This document shows positions 1 to 8,422 of a stretch of 64,000 bases of DNA, one piece after another. The stretch is from Vagococcus intermedius (lineage in GTDB: Bacteria; Bacillota; Bacilli; Lactobacillales; Vagococcaceae), in contig NZ_CP110232.1 of the NCBI RefSeq assembly GCF_029144185.1, positions 1,756,164-1,820,163 on the forward strand. The letters are read 5' to 3'. Under the pieces are notes generated by a model. The model made no database searches, had not been told where the DNA came from, and saw nothing but the letters and a program-made list of their open reading frames with translations. A program made the position numbers and the translations under genes. Positions within the stretch are counted from its first letter, which is position 1. Each line of letters starts with the position of its first letter.

Positions 1-867
1 TTTAGCCGAGAAGCCAAAACGTTGATTAGCCTCTCGTTGAATTTCAGTTAAATCATAGGGTAACGGTGCTAATTCTTTTTTTTGTTTACTCTTGACTGAT
101 GTCACCAATGTTTTTTGAGCTACTAACTTATCGACTAACTGCTCTGCTTGTTCTCGTTCTGAAAATTGACGTGGATTTTTAAGTTGAAGACGTCCCTTTA
201 AGCCTCCATAGGTCAAATCAATGGTGTAAAAATTTTCTGCCCTAAAATTTTCAATCCGTTCCTCTTGCTTACGAACCATGGCAAGCGTTGGTGTTTGAAC
301 CCGCCCAGCTGATAAATTATCCTCATATTTAACTGTCAAAGCACGTGTGACATTTAAGCCAACCAGCCAATCAGCCTCAGCTCTAGCTAAAGCTGAGCGA
401 TAAAGATTATCATAATGTTTACTTGGTTCTAGTTTCTTAAAACCATCCTTAATAGCTTTCGTTGTTTGCGATGAAATCCATAAACGTTTGACTGGCTTAT
501 TGAAACGTACATACTCCAAAATCCAACGTGCAACTAGCTCTCCCTCACGACCTGCATCAGTTGCAATAACTGCTTCTGAAACATCTTGACGTTTAGCTAA
601 TTGACTAATTGCTTTTAACTGATGGCCTGTTTTAGGAAGTGGTTTGATTCCAACTTTTTTAGGAATCATTGGTAAGGTTTCCATATTCCATTGAGCCCAT
701 TCCTTGTTATAGTCCTCAGGCATCTTCAAGCCTAACAAATGCCCTAAAGCCCATGTAATAATAACATTTGGTCCTTCAATGTAAGTTTTAGTTTTCTTCG
801 TTGCTCCTAGTACCTGCGCTAGGTCTCTGGCAACACTTGGCTTTTCTGCGATAATTAATTGTTTCAT
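1..867 (-). CDS. topB: DNA topoisomerase III, 5' part (runs off window)
   Basis: The reading frame opens at an ATG at 867 behind AAAGGAATTAG and stays open to the window edge, giving about 289 N-terminal residues of a type IA topoisomerase. The start MKQLIIAEKPSVARDLA is the Toprim domain entry of TopB, ATDAGREGELVARW carries the acidic metal-binding residues, and LSAGRVQTPTL is a conserved type IA segment before the active-site region. The catalytic tyrosine and C-terminal half lie outside the window. The enzyme relaxes and decatenates DNA by single-strand passage. The DUF1033 gene immediately upstream overlaps its start, so the two are probably co-transcribed. Confidence 0.93.
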   Translation of the reverse strand, partial: MKQLIIAEKPSVARDLAQVLGATKKTKTYIEGPNVIITWALGHLLGLKMPEDYNKEWAQWNMETLPMIPKKVGIKPLPKTGHQLKAISQLAKRQDVSEAVIATDAGREGELVARWILEYVRFNKPVKRLWISSQTTKAIKDGFKKLEPSKHYDNLYRSALARAEADWLVGLNVTRALTVKYEDNLSAGRVQTPTLAMVRKQEERIENFRAENFYTIDLTYGGLKGRLQLKNPRQFSEREQAEQLVDKLVAQKTLVTSVKSKQKKELAPLPYDLTEIQREANQRFGFSAK

Positions 868-1174
868 CTAATTCCTTTCCAGCTTCTGACAATTTTTTAC
901 AATCTTTCAGAAGCATCAGCCCTTTATATAATTGAAGGTCTTCATCACACTCTTCACAGTAGCGTAAATCATCTGCCTCCCAAAAAGCTGTTAAATAATC
1001 TGATTTCTCTTTTATCATACTATATTCTTTATGCAATTTGGCAAATTTTTCACGATAACATGCCTTTGCTTCAATTAAATTGTCGAAAATATCTTCTTCC
1101 ACAATATCTAATTCCCAATCCTCAAAAAACCACCACGGTTCATTTTCTCCATACATTACGATTACTTGATACAC
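788..1174 (-). CDS. DUF1033 family protein
   Basis: A small acidic cytosolic protein beginning VYQVIVMYGENEPWWFFEDW, the hallmark of DUF1033 proteins of Lactobacillales; function unknown. Two starts are possible: an ATG at 1192, or the GTG at 1174, which follows AAAGGTGG with seven bases of spacing and matches where family members begin; I chose the GTG. There are CEECDED cysteines mid-protein but no full zinc site. The 3' end runs 80 bases into topB in another frame, and the last 25 or so residues (rich in K, R, C, N) do not look like a folded domain, which may reflect loss of an earlier stop. Confidence 0.75.
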   Translation of the reverse strand: MYQVIVMYGENEPWWFFEDWELDIVEEDIFDNLIEAKACYREKFAKLHKEYSMIKEKSDYLTAFWEADDLRYCEECDEDLQLYKGLMLLKDCKKLSEAGKELDETINYRRKAKCCQRPSAGTRSNEEN

Positions 1175-1263
1175 TTTTAAGCCACCTTTCATGCTTGTTA
1201 TGTCCTCTAAGTCTACGTCCTTATGGCAAATTCTGCAACTTTTATACTTGTGTCTGAGCTAAC

Positions 1264-1297
1264 AAAAAAGATGCCATAAATTAGTGGCATCTTTTTT
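1264..1297 (-). terminator. Intrinsic terminator after the metN/metI-metQ operon
   Basis: A 13-bp perfect stem (AAAAAAGATGCCA / TGGCATCTTTTTT) with an eight-base loop ends four bases after the permease stop codon. T-runs on both strands mean it could act in both directions. Confidence 0.85.
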
Positions 1298-1300
1298 AGC

Positions 1301-2839
1301 TTATTTAATCATGCCATTAACAGGTTGTATTTTCCCACCCCATTCTTTTTTTATCCATGATTGTGTCTTTTTAGAATGTAAGGCTTTAACCAAGACCTTG
1401 ATCGCTTCATCATGACGATTATCCTTACGACTTACCAAAATATTAGCATACGGTGACTTTTCTTTTTCTACTAAAACACTGTCTACAGTTGGTGATAACT
1501 GGATTGTACTAGCAAAATTAGCATTAATTGCGACCAAATCTGCTTCATCATTTTGATAAGCTTGTGTTAATAACTCTGGGTTAACTGTGTGAATAAACTT
1601 TAATTTCAGTGGGTTTTCCACAATATCATCAAAAGTCGCTGTAGCTAACTCTACTCCCTTGGCAACTTTCACTAAACCAGCTGTTTCCAATATTGTGATA
1701 ACTCTACCCCAATCAGACTCTGAATTGCTTACCATAACAGTTGCTCCCATTTCTAACTCTGATATTGTCTTAATTCTCTTAGAGTACAGTCCCATTAATT
1801 CAATATGAATTGGCCCTTGATTAGCAAATTGATAATCATTTTCTGAGACTGCTAGGTTATAAAAAGGCTCGTGTTGAAAATAATTGGCATCAATATCTTT
1901 CTCTGCCAAAGACTTATTAGGTAAAATATAATCATCAAATTTTACAATTTCTAGTGTAATCCCTTCTTTAGCTAACTGTGGTTTAATATATTCCAAAATT
2001 TCAGTATGTGGGGTTGGCGATGCTCCAACTCGTAATGACGTCGTTTCTTTAAATGACGTCGCCTCTACTGCACTGAATCCCATTAAAATAGTTAAAAATA
2101 AGACAGCCAAACTTCCCCACATAATAGCTGGGCGATGACTCGCTACTTTTTGTCGTTTGTCTACTATCGCTACTAAACTATCTCCTAATCCTTGAATAAT
2201 AAAAACTAAAACTAGTATCAAAATAGTCGCAACAAATGTTACAGTTAAATTATTTCTCATAAACCCATCTTGATAAGCTAATCCACCTAACCCACCAGCA
2301 TTAATCGCTCCAGCCATAGCCGTGAAACCAATCATCGTAATTGTTGTTACGGTAATTCCTGATATTATAGCTGGCAAACTTTCTGGAAGTAATATTTTAA
2401 ATATTGTTTGGCTTTTAGATGCTCCCATCGCATCAGCTGCTTCTAACACGCCTTCTGGCACTTCACGTAAAGCTATTTCAACCAATCTACCGAAAAAAGG
2501 GGTAGCAGAAATCACTAACGCTGGAATAGCCGCTGTTGGTCCTAAAAATGTTCCAATTACTGACCTTGTAACTGGGATTAAAAGTACAATCAAAATAATA
2601 AAGGGAATTGATCGGCAAATATTACTGAAAAATGATAAAAAGCTATAGCCAACTTGAGCTAATCTCCCTTGTCTTCTTTTTAAGTAAAATAACATTAGTC
2701 CTAAAATCAACCCTAAGATAATCACTAAAACCATAGAAGCACTTGTCATATAAAGTGTCTCCCACGTGGCTTTAACTAATTGTGACTTATTTAATTGTTT
2801 TATATCTAAATATTCTGAAACAAAATTAATTTCCTTCAT
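1301..2839 (-). CDS. metI: Methionine ABC transporter permease fused to its substrate-binding protein (MetI-MetQ)
   Basis: A 512-residue fusion. Residues 1-225 are a MetI-type permease with about five membrane helices and the EAA coupling loop (EVPEGVLEAADAMGASKS, about 126-143) that contacts MetN. After a further membrane helix (about 238-257) comes a NlpA/MetQ-type binding domain (about 268-512, starting LRVGASPTPHTEIL), which should face outward. In most Firmicutes MetQ is a separate lipoprotein; here there is no lipobox and tethering is by the helix. The start has GGAGG at good spacing and overlaps the end of metN by 14 bases, so translation is coupled. Substrate is methionine by family and by the upstream methionine T-box; related dipeptides or analogues cannot be excluded. 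Confidence 0.9.
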   Translation of the reverse strand: MKEINFVSEYLDIKQLNKSQLVKATWETLYMTSASMVLVIILGLILGLMLFYLKRRQGRLAQVGYSFLSFFSNICRSIPFIILIVLLIPVTRSVIGTFLGPTAAIPALVISATPFFGRLVEIALREVPEGVLEAADAMGASKSQTIFKILLPESLPAIISGITVTTITMIGFTAMAGAINAGGLGGLAYQDGFMRNNLTVTFVATILILVLVFIIQGLGDSLVAIVDKRQKVASHRPAIMWGSLAVLFLTILMGFSAVEATSFKETTSLRVGASPTPHTEILEYIKPQLAKEGITLEIVKFDDYILPNKSLAEKDIDANYFQHEPFYNLAVSENDYQFANQGPIHIELMGLYSKRIKTISELEMGATVMVSNSESDWGRVITILETAGLVKVAKGVELATATFDDIVENPLKLKFIHTVNPELLTQAYQNDEADLVAINANFASTIQLSPTVDSVLVEKEKSPYANILVSRKDNRHDEAIKVLVKALHSKKTQSWIKKEWGGKIQPVNGMIK

Positions 2840-3872
2840 AAACGGCTACCTCCAAACTCACTTCTTCTTGTTTTTCTAAATAAATTAAGGCTTTTTCTAT
2901 AGATGTTTTCTGACCTAGCAGTTCAATCAATAACGTCCCAACTGAGCCTTTTTGTAAAGCTTGTATTTGACCTTGAATCACATTAACATCAACTTGACTC
3001 GCTTTAATCATCTTTGATATTAAAGGTTGAGTTGCTTGATTCCCTTTAAAAGTGACTTGTACCAAGACTCCTTCTCTCTTCTCTTTTGCCAAATCTTCTA
3101 ATTTTAATAACGGATTCCCATAATTTGGGACTACTTCTTGTTGAACAAAGCGTTTGGTTACTGCTTCTTGAGGCTCACTAAAGACTTTTAAAACATCTCC
3201 TTGTTCCACAACTTGACCGTTTTCCATCACGGCTACTTGGTGACATATTTTTCTAATGACTGCCATCTCATGCGTTATTAAAACAATCGTGACACCTAAT
3301 TCCCGATTTATTTTAGCTAACAACTCCAAAACTTCATCCGTTGTTTGCGGATCAAGGGCACTCGTGCTTTCGTCACAAAGTAGGAGCATTGGATCGTTGG
3401 CTAAAGCCCTAGCGATACCAACTCGTTGCTTTTGCCCACCTGATAATTGACTAGGATAGGCCTCTTCTTTTCCACTCAAGCCAACTAAGGCTAATAGTTC
3501 TGAAGCTTTCTGATTCGATTCAGCTTTTTTCATACCACTTAATTCCAAAGGTAGACGAATATTATCTAAAATAGTCCTCGACCATAGCAAATTAAAATGC
3601 TGAAAAATCATGCCCACTTTTTGACGATATTTTCGTAAATCATTCCCTCTCAGCTGTCCAATATCCCGATAGTCTACCAAAACTTGCCCTCTACTAGGTT
3701 GCTCCAAGCCATTTAATAAACGTAACATTGTACTTTTCCCTGCACCTGAATAGCCCACAATACCATAGATATCACCTGAATTTATCGTTAATGTAACGTT
3801 ATTCAAAGCTGTAACTACTTGTTTTTTACTCTTAAATAATTTTGATACTTCTTTAATTTCAATTTGACTCAT
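2826..3872 (-). CDS. metN: Methionine ABC transporter ATP-binding protein
   Basis: ATPase of the MetN family that powers methionine import with the downstream permease/binding fusion. Visible are Walker A GYSGAGKST, Q-loop IFQHFNLL, signature LSGGQKQR, Walker B LLLCDESTSALD and the H-loop TIVLITHEM, followed by a C-terminal NIL regulatory domain (about residues 255-345) that in MetN binds methionine and inhibits transport. An upstream in-frame GTG at 3896 exists, but the ribosome binding site AGAGGG sits inside that extension, eight bases before the ATG at 3872, so I place the start there. Expression is likely switched on by uncharged tRNA-Met through the leader at 3916-4233. Confidence 0.95.
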   Translation of the reverse strand: MSQIEIKEVSKLFKSKKQVVTALNNVTLTINSGDIYGIVGYSGAGKSTMLRLLNGLEQPSRGQVLVDYRDIGQLRGNDLRKYRQKVGMIFQHFNLLWSRTILDNIRLPLELSGMKKAESNQKASELLALVGLSGKEEAYPSQLSGGQKQRVGIARALANDPMLLLCDESTSALDPQTTDEVLELLAKINRELGVTIVLITHEMAVIRKICHQVAVMENGQVVEQGDVLKVFSEPQEAVTKRFVQQEVVPNYGNPLLKLEDLAKEKREGVLVQVTFKGNQATQPLISKMIKASQVDVNVIQGQIQALQKGSVGTLLIELLGQKTSIEKALIYLEKQEEVSLEVAVYEGN

Positions 3873-3915
3873 ATCCGATTCCCTCTTTTCTATCACTTAA
3901 CCCTTTATATGAAAA

Positions 3916-4233
3916 TAAAAAAACTTCCGTCCTAGTTTATCTTAATAAACTAGGACGAAAGTTTGAACTAACGTGTTACCACCTATTTTTATGCTGAACT
4001 CTCATCCAACACCTCTTTCAGTGCGAGACCCAATAAAACAAGCCTGATACTGCGACACTGTAACGGGTGTAGACGTCGTAAGCTTATCTAGTAAAACTAC
4101 TATGAATCACTTACGCTTGCTCAAAGACCATCTTCCATCTCATTTCAGTTACCCACTCACACCTTACAGGGCTCTCTTTAAACTTTCCTGATATGTACTC
4201 TTCTTTTCAAAGCTTTTTGTTTTTTAATTTTAT
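3916..4233 (-). promoter_or_regulatory. T-box riboswitch, methionine specifier, upstream of metN
   Basis: The leader reads toward metN. The T-box core AGGTGGTAACACGT lies at 3971-3984, followed by a terminator with a 12-bp stem (3928-3939 with 3946-3957) and a T-run. In stem I, GAAATGAGA puts a likely AUG specifier at 4141-4143, preceded by AG-rich stem I elements. In T-boxes, uncharged tRNA pairs with the specifier and T-box and stops terminator formation; AUG would mean response to methionine starvation. Specifier choice is read by eye, and other ATG triplets lie nearby. Confidence 0.88.
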
Positions 4234-4239
4234 AATAAT

Positions 4240-4268
4240 ACTCTAACTCAATTGCCATTTGATGTCAA
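4240..4268 (-). promoter_or_regulatory. Promoter for the metN T-box leader
   Basis: TTGACA (4263-4268) and TAGAGT (4240-4245) are separated by 17 bases and would start RNA near 4233, just ahead of stem I of the T-box. Confidence 0.6.
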
Positions 4269-4275
4269 TCAATAA

Positions 4276-4608
4276 TTAATCTAAATTTAAAAAAGCTTCT
4301 TCTGATACATCCGTCATAACTATCATCCAAGCTTTTCTTTCTTCCGGATTGTCTAAAACAGAAGGCGTTTGTAATGATTCATTATTAATCTCCACAATCG
4401 TACCTGCCAACGGTGTTATTAATTCAGTAACAGCTTTTTCCGCTTCTAATTCAGCAAAGGTATCCCCAACCTCTAGCTTGTCCCCTACCTTTGGTAACAT
4501 AACAAAGGTCACATTACCAAAATCATCTTGTCCCTCATTAGTTAAACCGAATATAAACGTATCTTTATCTTTTAATACCCAAATTTGCTTATTGATAACC
4601 TTTTTCAT
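4276..4608 (-). CDS. gcvH: Glycine cleavage H-like lipoyl carrier protein
   Basis: A 110-residue single-domain biotinyl/lipoyl carrier. The segment ELEAEKAVTELITP puts the lipoylated lysine at K58 and PLAGTIVEIN follows as in GcvH. It is shorter than classical GcvH (about 125-130 aa). No gcvT, gcvP or lipoate ligase lies in the window, so a role in glycine cleavage is not supported by context; in several Firmicutes stand-alone GcvH or GcvH-L proteins serve lipoate relay. It follows an Spx/ArsC-like gene by 27 bases in one likely operon. Start is an ATG behind GGAG. Confidence 0.85.
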   Translation of the reverse strand: MKKVINKQIWVLKDKDTFIFGLTNEGQDDFGNVTFVMLPKVGDKLEVGDTFAELEAEKAVTELITPLAGTIVEINNESLQTPSVLDNPEERKAWMIVMTDVSEEAFLNLD

Positions 4609-4635
4609 TTTCCATAACTCCCACTAACACTTTTC

Positions 4636-4992
4636 TTATTTTAATAAATCCTCATAGGCTTCTTCTTTAAACCCTAATAAGACAGGTTCGCCAACTTTTT
4701 CCATAATTGGACGCTTAATTAACATTCCGTCTACACATAAACGACCAGCTGCTTCTTCATTACTAAAATCATTCACAATAGTTTTTAACCCTTGCTCACG
4801 GTAACGAACACCACTTGTATTAAAAAAACGACGAACAGGTAACTCACTTGCTTCCATCCAACCAACTAACTGCTCTTTTGTCGGTGGTGTTTCAATCATA
4901 TCAATCATATTATAAGCAATGTTATTTTCATCTAACCATGCTTTTGCTTTCTTACACGTTGAACATTTTGGATACCAATAAAAATTAACCAT
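4636..4992 (-). CDS. ArsC/Spx family thioredoxin-fold protein
   Basis: A 118-residue protein of the ArsC/Spx/YffB superfamily. The redox motif CSTCKK is at residues 10-15, followed by the family pattern around PVRRFFNTSG and a C-terminal GVRYREQGLK. True Spx proteins bind the RNA polymerase alpha subunit; ArsC proteins reduce arsenate. The extended KRPIMEKVGEPVLLGF tail with conserved RPI fits either, and no arsenic genes are nearby, so an Spx-like or YffB-like role seems more likely than arsenate reduction. It is followed by gcvH in the same orientation. Ribosome binding site GAGGG is five bases from the ATG. Confidence 0.8.
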   Translation of the reverse strand: MVNFYWYPKCSTCKKAKAWLDENNIAYNMIDMIETPPTKEQLVGWMEASELPVRRFFNTSGVRYREQGLKTIVNDFSNEEAAGRLCVDGMLIKRPIMEKVGEPVLLGFKEEAYEDLLK

Positions 4993-5080
4993 CTGATCCC
5001 TCTTTTCTTAATGTATTACTTTAAGTATAACATACCTAGACTATAAAAATAAAACCCATCCTTAGCTAGCATTAAACAAA

Positions 5081-5103
5081 AAAACAACCATGATGGTTGT
5101 TTT
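5081..5103 (-). terminator. Intrinsic terminator at the rodA stop
   Basis: AAAACAACCA and TGGTTGTTTT form a 10-bp perfect stem with a three-base loop; the rodA stop codon (5102-5104) lies inside its upstream arm. Confidence 0.8.
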
Positions 5104-6274
5104 ACTTGTAATCTTGTTTTTGAAATTTCATGGATAAAATGATTCCGACACCAATTAAATTCCCCAGTAATGATGAGCCACCTTGACTAACAAAAGGCAG
5201 TGGGATACCAGTTAAAGGTAACAGACCAATATTAGCCCCAATATTCTCAAATACATGGAACAAAATCATCATAATTGTTCCTGTTGCAATGTAGGCATAA
5301 AATTCATTATTTGTGTCAAAACAAACACGAATCATGCGATAAATTAAAAAGAAATACATTAATATCATTAAGCAACCACCAATAAATCCAAAGTTTTCAC
5401 CAATAACAGTAAAAATCATATCAGATTCACGTACAGGAACGTCTACTTCTGAAACGTTAAATCCTTTTCCTAATAAACCACCAGAACCAATCGCCACAAG
5501 TGCCTGAGCCTGTTGGAAAGATTTTCCTGATGAATCATGGAAGGGATCTAACCAAGAATCAATTCGTAGTAACTGGTATTGTTTAACCCCTGCAGCATAT
5601 AAAAAATCACGTCCACTATCTGTTGTAACGAGATATATCGTAATAGCTGCTAACACTAGGAAAATACCAATAACAGGTAGAACAATTCGCCACGTAATAC
5701 CAGACATTAAGAAGACACCACCTAGAATGGCAACATAAACTAACATCGTCCCAAAATCTTGTTGGAATTTCAATAAAATCCCAACAGGTAAAATGGTTAA
5801 AACTAGTTTACCAATCAAAATAAAATCATTTTTAATTGTATGCTCATGTTCTGAGTTATGTTGTGTCACCACATAAGCTAACATTAAAATAAATGCAATC
5901 TTCATTAATTCTGACGGCTGAATCGTAAGACCTGCAATATTAATCCAGTTTTTAGAGCCTGTCATAACAGCTAACGCTTTATCATGAAACCAAATCAGAC
6001 TGGTCATTAATGCCAAGCCAAATGCATAAAATATCGGCGTCATCTTCCATAATGTTTTCGAGTCAAACTGCATTAAGACAACAACCGCTGCCACCCCGAT
6101 TAAAATCCACAACACTTGTTTCAACATTGGCGTCCAAAGATCATCAATCATCGGATTATGATTCAATGCTACAAAAAGTGCAGCTAATCCCATTAATGAT
6201 AACACCATAACTGGTAGAATGATGCCATAATCAATTCTATTATCCAAGTTATACCTTGTTTTTGTTTTATTCAT
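5102..6274 (-). CDS. rodA: SEDS-family peptidoglycan glycosyltransferase, RodA type
   Basis: A 390-residue polytopic membrane protein of the FtsW/RodA/SpoVE family, which polymerises lipid II into glycan strands with a class B penicillin-binding protein. About ten hydrophobic helices are visible; conserved pieces are NWINIAGLTIQPSELMKIAF, DFGTMLVYVAI, the long extracellular loop with GSGGLLGKG, and the terminal GIPLPFVSQGGSSLLGNLIGVG. The loop and length match RodA more than FtsW. A plausible partner is the class B PBP at 40.9-43.1 kb. It is transcribed alone, with its own terminator; the start ATG has AGAGATGTGAC upstream. Confidence 0.92.
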   Translation of the reverse strand: MNKTKTRYNLDNRIDYGIILPVMVLSLMGLAALFVALNHNPMIDDLWTPMLKQVLWILIGVAAVVVLMQFDSKTLWKMTPIFYAFGLALMTSLIWFHDKALAVMTGSKNWINIAGLTIQPSELMKIAFILMLAYVVTQHNSEHEHTIKNDFILIGKLVLTILPVGILLKFQQDFGTMLVYVAILGGVFLMSGITWRIVLPVIGIFLVLAAITIYLVTTDSGRDFLYAAGVKQYQLLRIDSWLDPFHDSSGKSFQQAQALVAIGSGGLLGKGFNVSEVDVPVRESDMIFTVIGENFGFIGGCLMILMYFFLIYRMIRVCFDTNNEFYAYIATGTIMMILFHVFENIGANIGLLPLTGIPLPFVSQGGSSLLGNLIGVGIILSMKFQKQDYK

Positions 6275-6362
6275 GTCACATCTCTTTTCTATATAATCCT
6301 GTTATTTATTATAACCAATCTACTTCTATTTCATAAAACATTTAATAAATTTAATAATTTTT

Positions 6363-7355
6363 TTATTTTTTAACTTCATCTAAAAACTGTGTTAATTGTT
6401 TAAATGTCTCTTGAGATTCTTTTAGTGACAGATCAAATTGATATTCGTGCATCAACTCAGTATCTGTCTCATCATAAAAAACAGTCGTCACGTCACTGCC
6501 ACTATCTTTTAAAACTTTAGCAAATGCTTTGCCTTGATCGGCGAAAGAAAACGTATTGCCATCGGCGATAAAAGTCTTAGGAAACGGTTTTTTTACGACG
6601 GTTAATAAATCGGCCTCTTTTACCATCTCAGAATCTTCCCAGTTACTTGTACCTGTATAAGCCCAACCAATCTTTTTCACAAAATAATCTAGTATAATTG
6701 AACTACTTTCTTGTGTCAGTGCTTCTAGTGAGAATGGCGTACATAATAGAACCGTGCCTACCAGATTTTTAGCAGGAATATCTTGCGGTAGGTTTACTTG
6801 CTTACTATAGGACTTATCTAGTTGAATCGTCGTATATTGGGCAGCTATTTGCCCACCTGCTGAATCTCCTGCCACGATAATTTGAGACATATCTAAATTA
6901 TAAGCTTTAGCATTTTTAGCCAACTCATGATAAAGATCACTTACTTGGATTAAGGGACTGGGATAACGATTGGTAGGTGCTAATGAATAGTCCATGTTAG
7001 CGACTGCAAATCCTCGACTTGCTAACATAGTCGCATATATCTCTGTGTCAGATTTTTGACCTCCAACATATCCTCCTCCGTGTATCCAAATAATAACAGG
7101 AACTTTTTTACTTCCTTTAGGTCGTAGTAAATCATACTTATTTGAAGGCAATAACGACTCGTACGTCAAGTCTTTTTGAACACTGACTTCTTTTTTTAGT
7201 TGTTGATAGTCGCTAGGTGCTTGCGCCGGACTACCTGCTTTAAATTGCTGGTACACCAACTCACTAGCAGGGTACGGTGTGAATAAAATAATAAATAATG
7301 TAAAGATAAAACAAACTAGCGTGACAATCCCCGCTTCTTTCAACATTTCTTTCAT
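6363..7355 (-). CDS. Membrane-anchored alpha/beta hydrolase (esterase, HSL-like)
   Basis: A 330-residue hydrolase with an N-terminal signal anchor (about residues 10-27) that places the catalytic domain outside. HGGG at 92-95 forms the oxyanion hole and GDSAGG (nucleophile S165) is the nucleophile elbow, typical of hormone-sensitive-lipase-like esterases. Candidate acid and histidine are in FIADGNT and ELMHEYQFD near the C-terminus. Substrate cannot be told; carboxyl-ester or acetyl-ester cleavage is the family activity. It stands alone between rodA and upp on the same strand, with about 90 bases before rodA. Confidence 0.82.
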   Translation of the reverse strand: MKEMLKEAGIVTLVCFIFTLFIILFTPYPASELVYQQFKAGSPAQAPSDYQQLKKEVSVQKDLTYESLLPSNKYDLLRPKGSKKVPVIIWIHGGGYVGGQKSDTEIYATMLASRGFAVANMDYSLAPTNRYPSPLIQVSDLYHELAKNAKAYNLDMSQIIVAGDSAGGQIAAQYTTIQLDKSYSKQVNLPQDIPAKNLVGTVLLCTPFSLEALTQESSSIILDYFVKKIGWAYTGTSNWEDSEMVKEADLLTVVKKPFPKTFIADGNTFSFADQGKAFAKVLKDSGSDVTTVFYDETDTELMHEYQFDLSLKESQETFKQLTQFLDEVKK

Positions 7356-7597
7356 TCAAGTACTTCCTTTTATTTAAACTAATTATTAAACAATAGACTT
7401 CGCCATTATAATTTATAATCGTACTAAAAGTATATGATATATATTAAGCTATATCAAGCAGTATCTGTCAGGTTACTCTGATGATATTTTATTTTTTCAT
7501 GGTGGCTAACACACTCTAAAATGATAACTTTTAATTTAATATTTTAGAGTTAGGCTCACTTTTACTTAAATCATTAGCATAATTTTCTGCTATCACT

Positions 7598-7633
7598 AAA
7601 AAAGCCTACTGAATTATAAAAATTCAGTAGGCT
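7598..7633 (-). terminator. Intrinsic terminator after upp
   Basis: A 13-bp perfect stem, AGCCTACTGAATT with its complement, followed on the minus strand by six T; it ends the upp transcript. Confidence 0.88.
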
Positions 7634-7650
7634 GGACTCATTAACTAAAA

Positions 7651-8280
7651 TTATTTTGTACCAAATAAACGATCGCCAGCATCTCCCAAGCCTGGTACGA
7701 TATAGCCATCTTCATCTAAACGTTCATCTAGACCGGCTGTAATGATATCAATGTCAGGATGTGCTTCTTGTAATGCTTTAACACCTTCTGGAGCGGCAAC
7801 TAAACATACAAATTTAATATTGTTTCCCCCACGTTTTTTTAAGGCATCTACTGCTAAAATAGCAGAACCACCTGTTGCTAACATTGGGTCAACAACAAAT
7901 AATTGACGTGTTTCAATATCTGATGGTAATTTGACAAAGTACTCTACAGGTTCCCATGTATCATGGTCACGGTACATTCCGATATGACCTACTTTAGCTG
8001 CTGGAATTAACTCTAACATTCCGTCTACCATGCCGATACCTGCACGAAGAATTGGAATAATTGCTACTTTCTTACCTGATAACGTTTTTTGAATTGATTT
8101 TCCAACTGGCGTTTCAATCTCAACGTCCTCTAAAGGCATGTCACGTGATACTTCAAAAGCCATTAGCATAGCGATTTCATTGACAACCTCTCGAAATACC
8201 TTTGTTCCACAATTTTTATCACGAATGATAGTTAACTTGTGCTGAATTAGTGGATGATCAATAACTTGAAATTTTCCCAT
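7651..8280 (-). CDS. upp: Uracil phosphoribosyltransferase
   Basis: The 209-residue protein matches the usual UPRT length and converts uracil plus PRPP to UMP in pyrimidine salvage. The start [17 protein letters not shown], the PRPP-binding loop [12 protein letters not shown] and the C-terminal uracil-binding region [20 protein letters not shown] are diagnostic. It follows glyA on the same strand with about 140 bases between; a hairpin lies right after the glyA stop, so it may have its own promoter. Start ATG with AAGGAG upstream. Confidence 0.97.
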   Translation of the reverse strand: MGKFQVIDHPLIQHKLTIIRDKNCGTKVFREVVNEIAMLMAFEVSRDMPLEDVEIETPVGKSIQKTLSGKKVAIIPILRAGIGMVDGMLELIPAAKVGHIGMYRDHDTWEPVEYFVKLPSDIETRQLFVVDPMLATGGSAILAVDALKKRGGNNIKFVCLVAAPEGVKALQEAHPDIDIITAGLDERLDEDGYIVPGLGDAGDRLFGTK

Positions 8281-8380
8281 TCCTATTCTCCTTTTTCTTC
8301 GTATGAATGATTTTATCTAGAATAAGCTAAGATCATTCTTACTCTGTTTAAATTTTGTCTCTAACCATTGTAAAGGAAAA

Positions 8381-8418
8381 ATGAGTGATTGACTAGTCAA
8401 TCACTCACTTTTTTTTAA
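8381..8418 (-). terminator. Intrinsic terminator after glyA
   Basis: The sequence GAGTGATTGAC repeats as its complement across a CTAG-like centre (8382-8407), with A-runs on the left and T-runs on the right, so it can terminate in either direction; it directly follows the glyA stop. Confidence 0.8.
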
Positions 8419-8422
8419 TATT

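Noticed and set aside
1-867. topB as a sign of an integrative element or plasmid
   Set aside because: No relaxase, integrase or conjugation genes are near, and topB next to DUF1033 fits ordinary chromosome.
859-1257. 132-residue plus-strand frame
   Set aside because: Antisense to the DUF1033 gene, which has a recognisable family start and better ribosome binding site.
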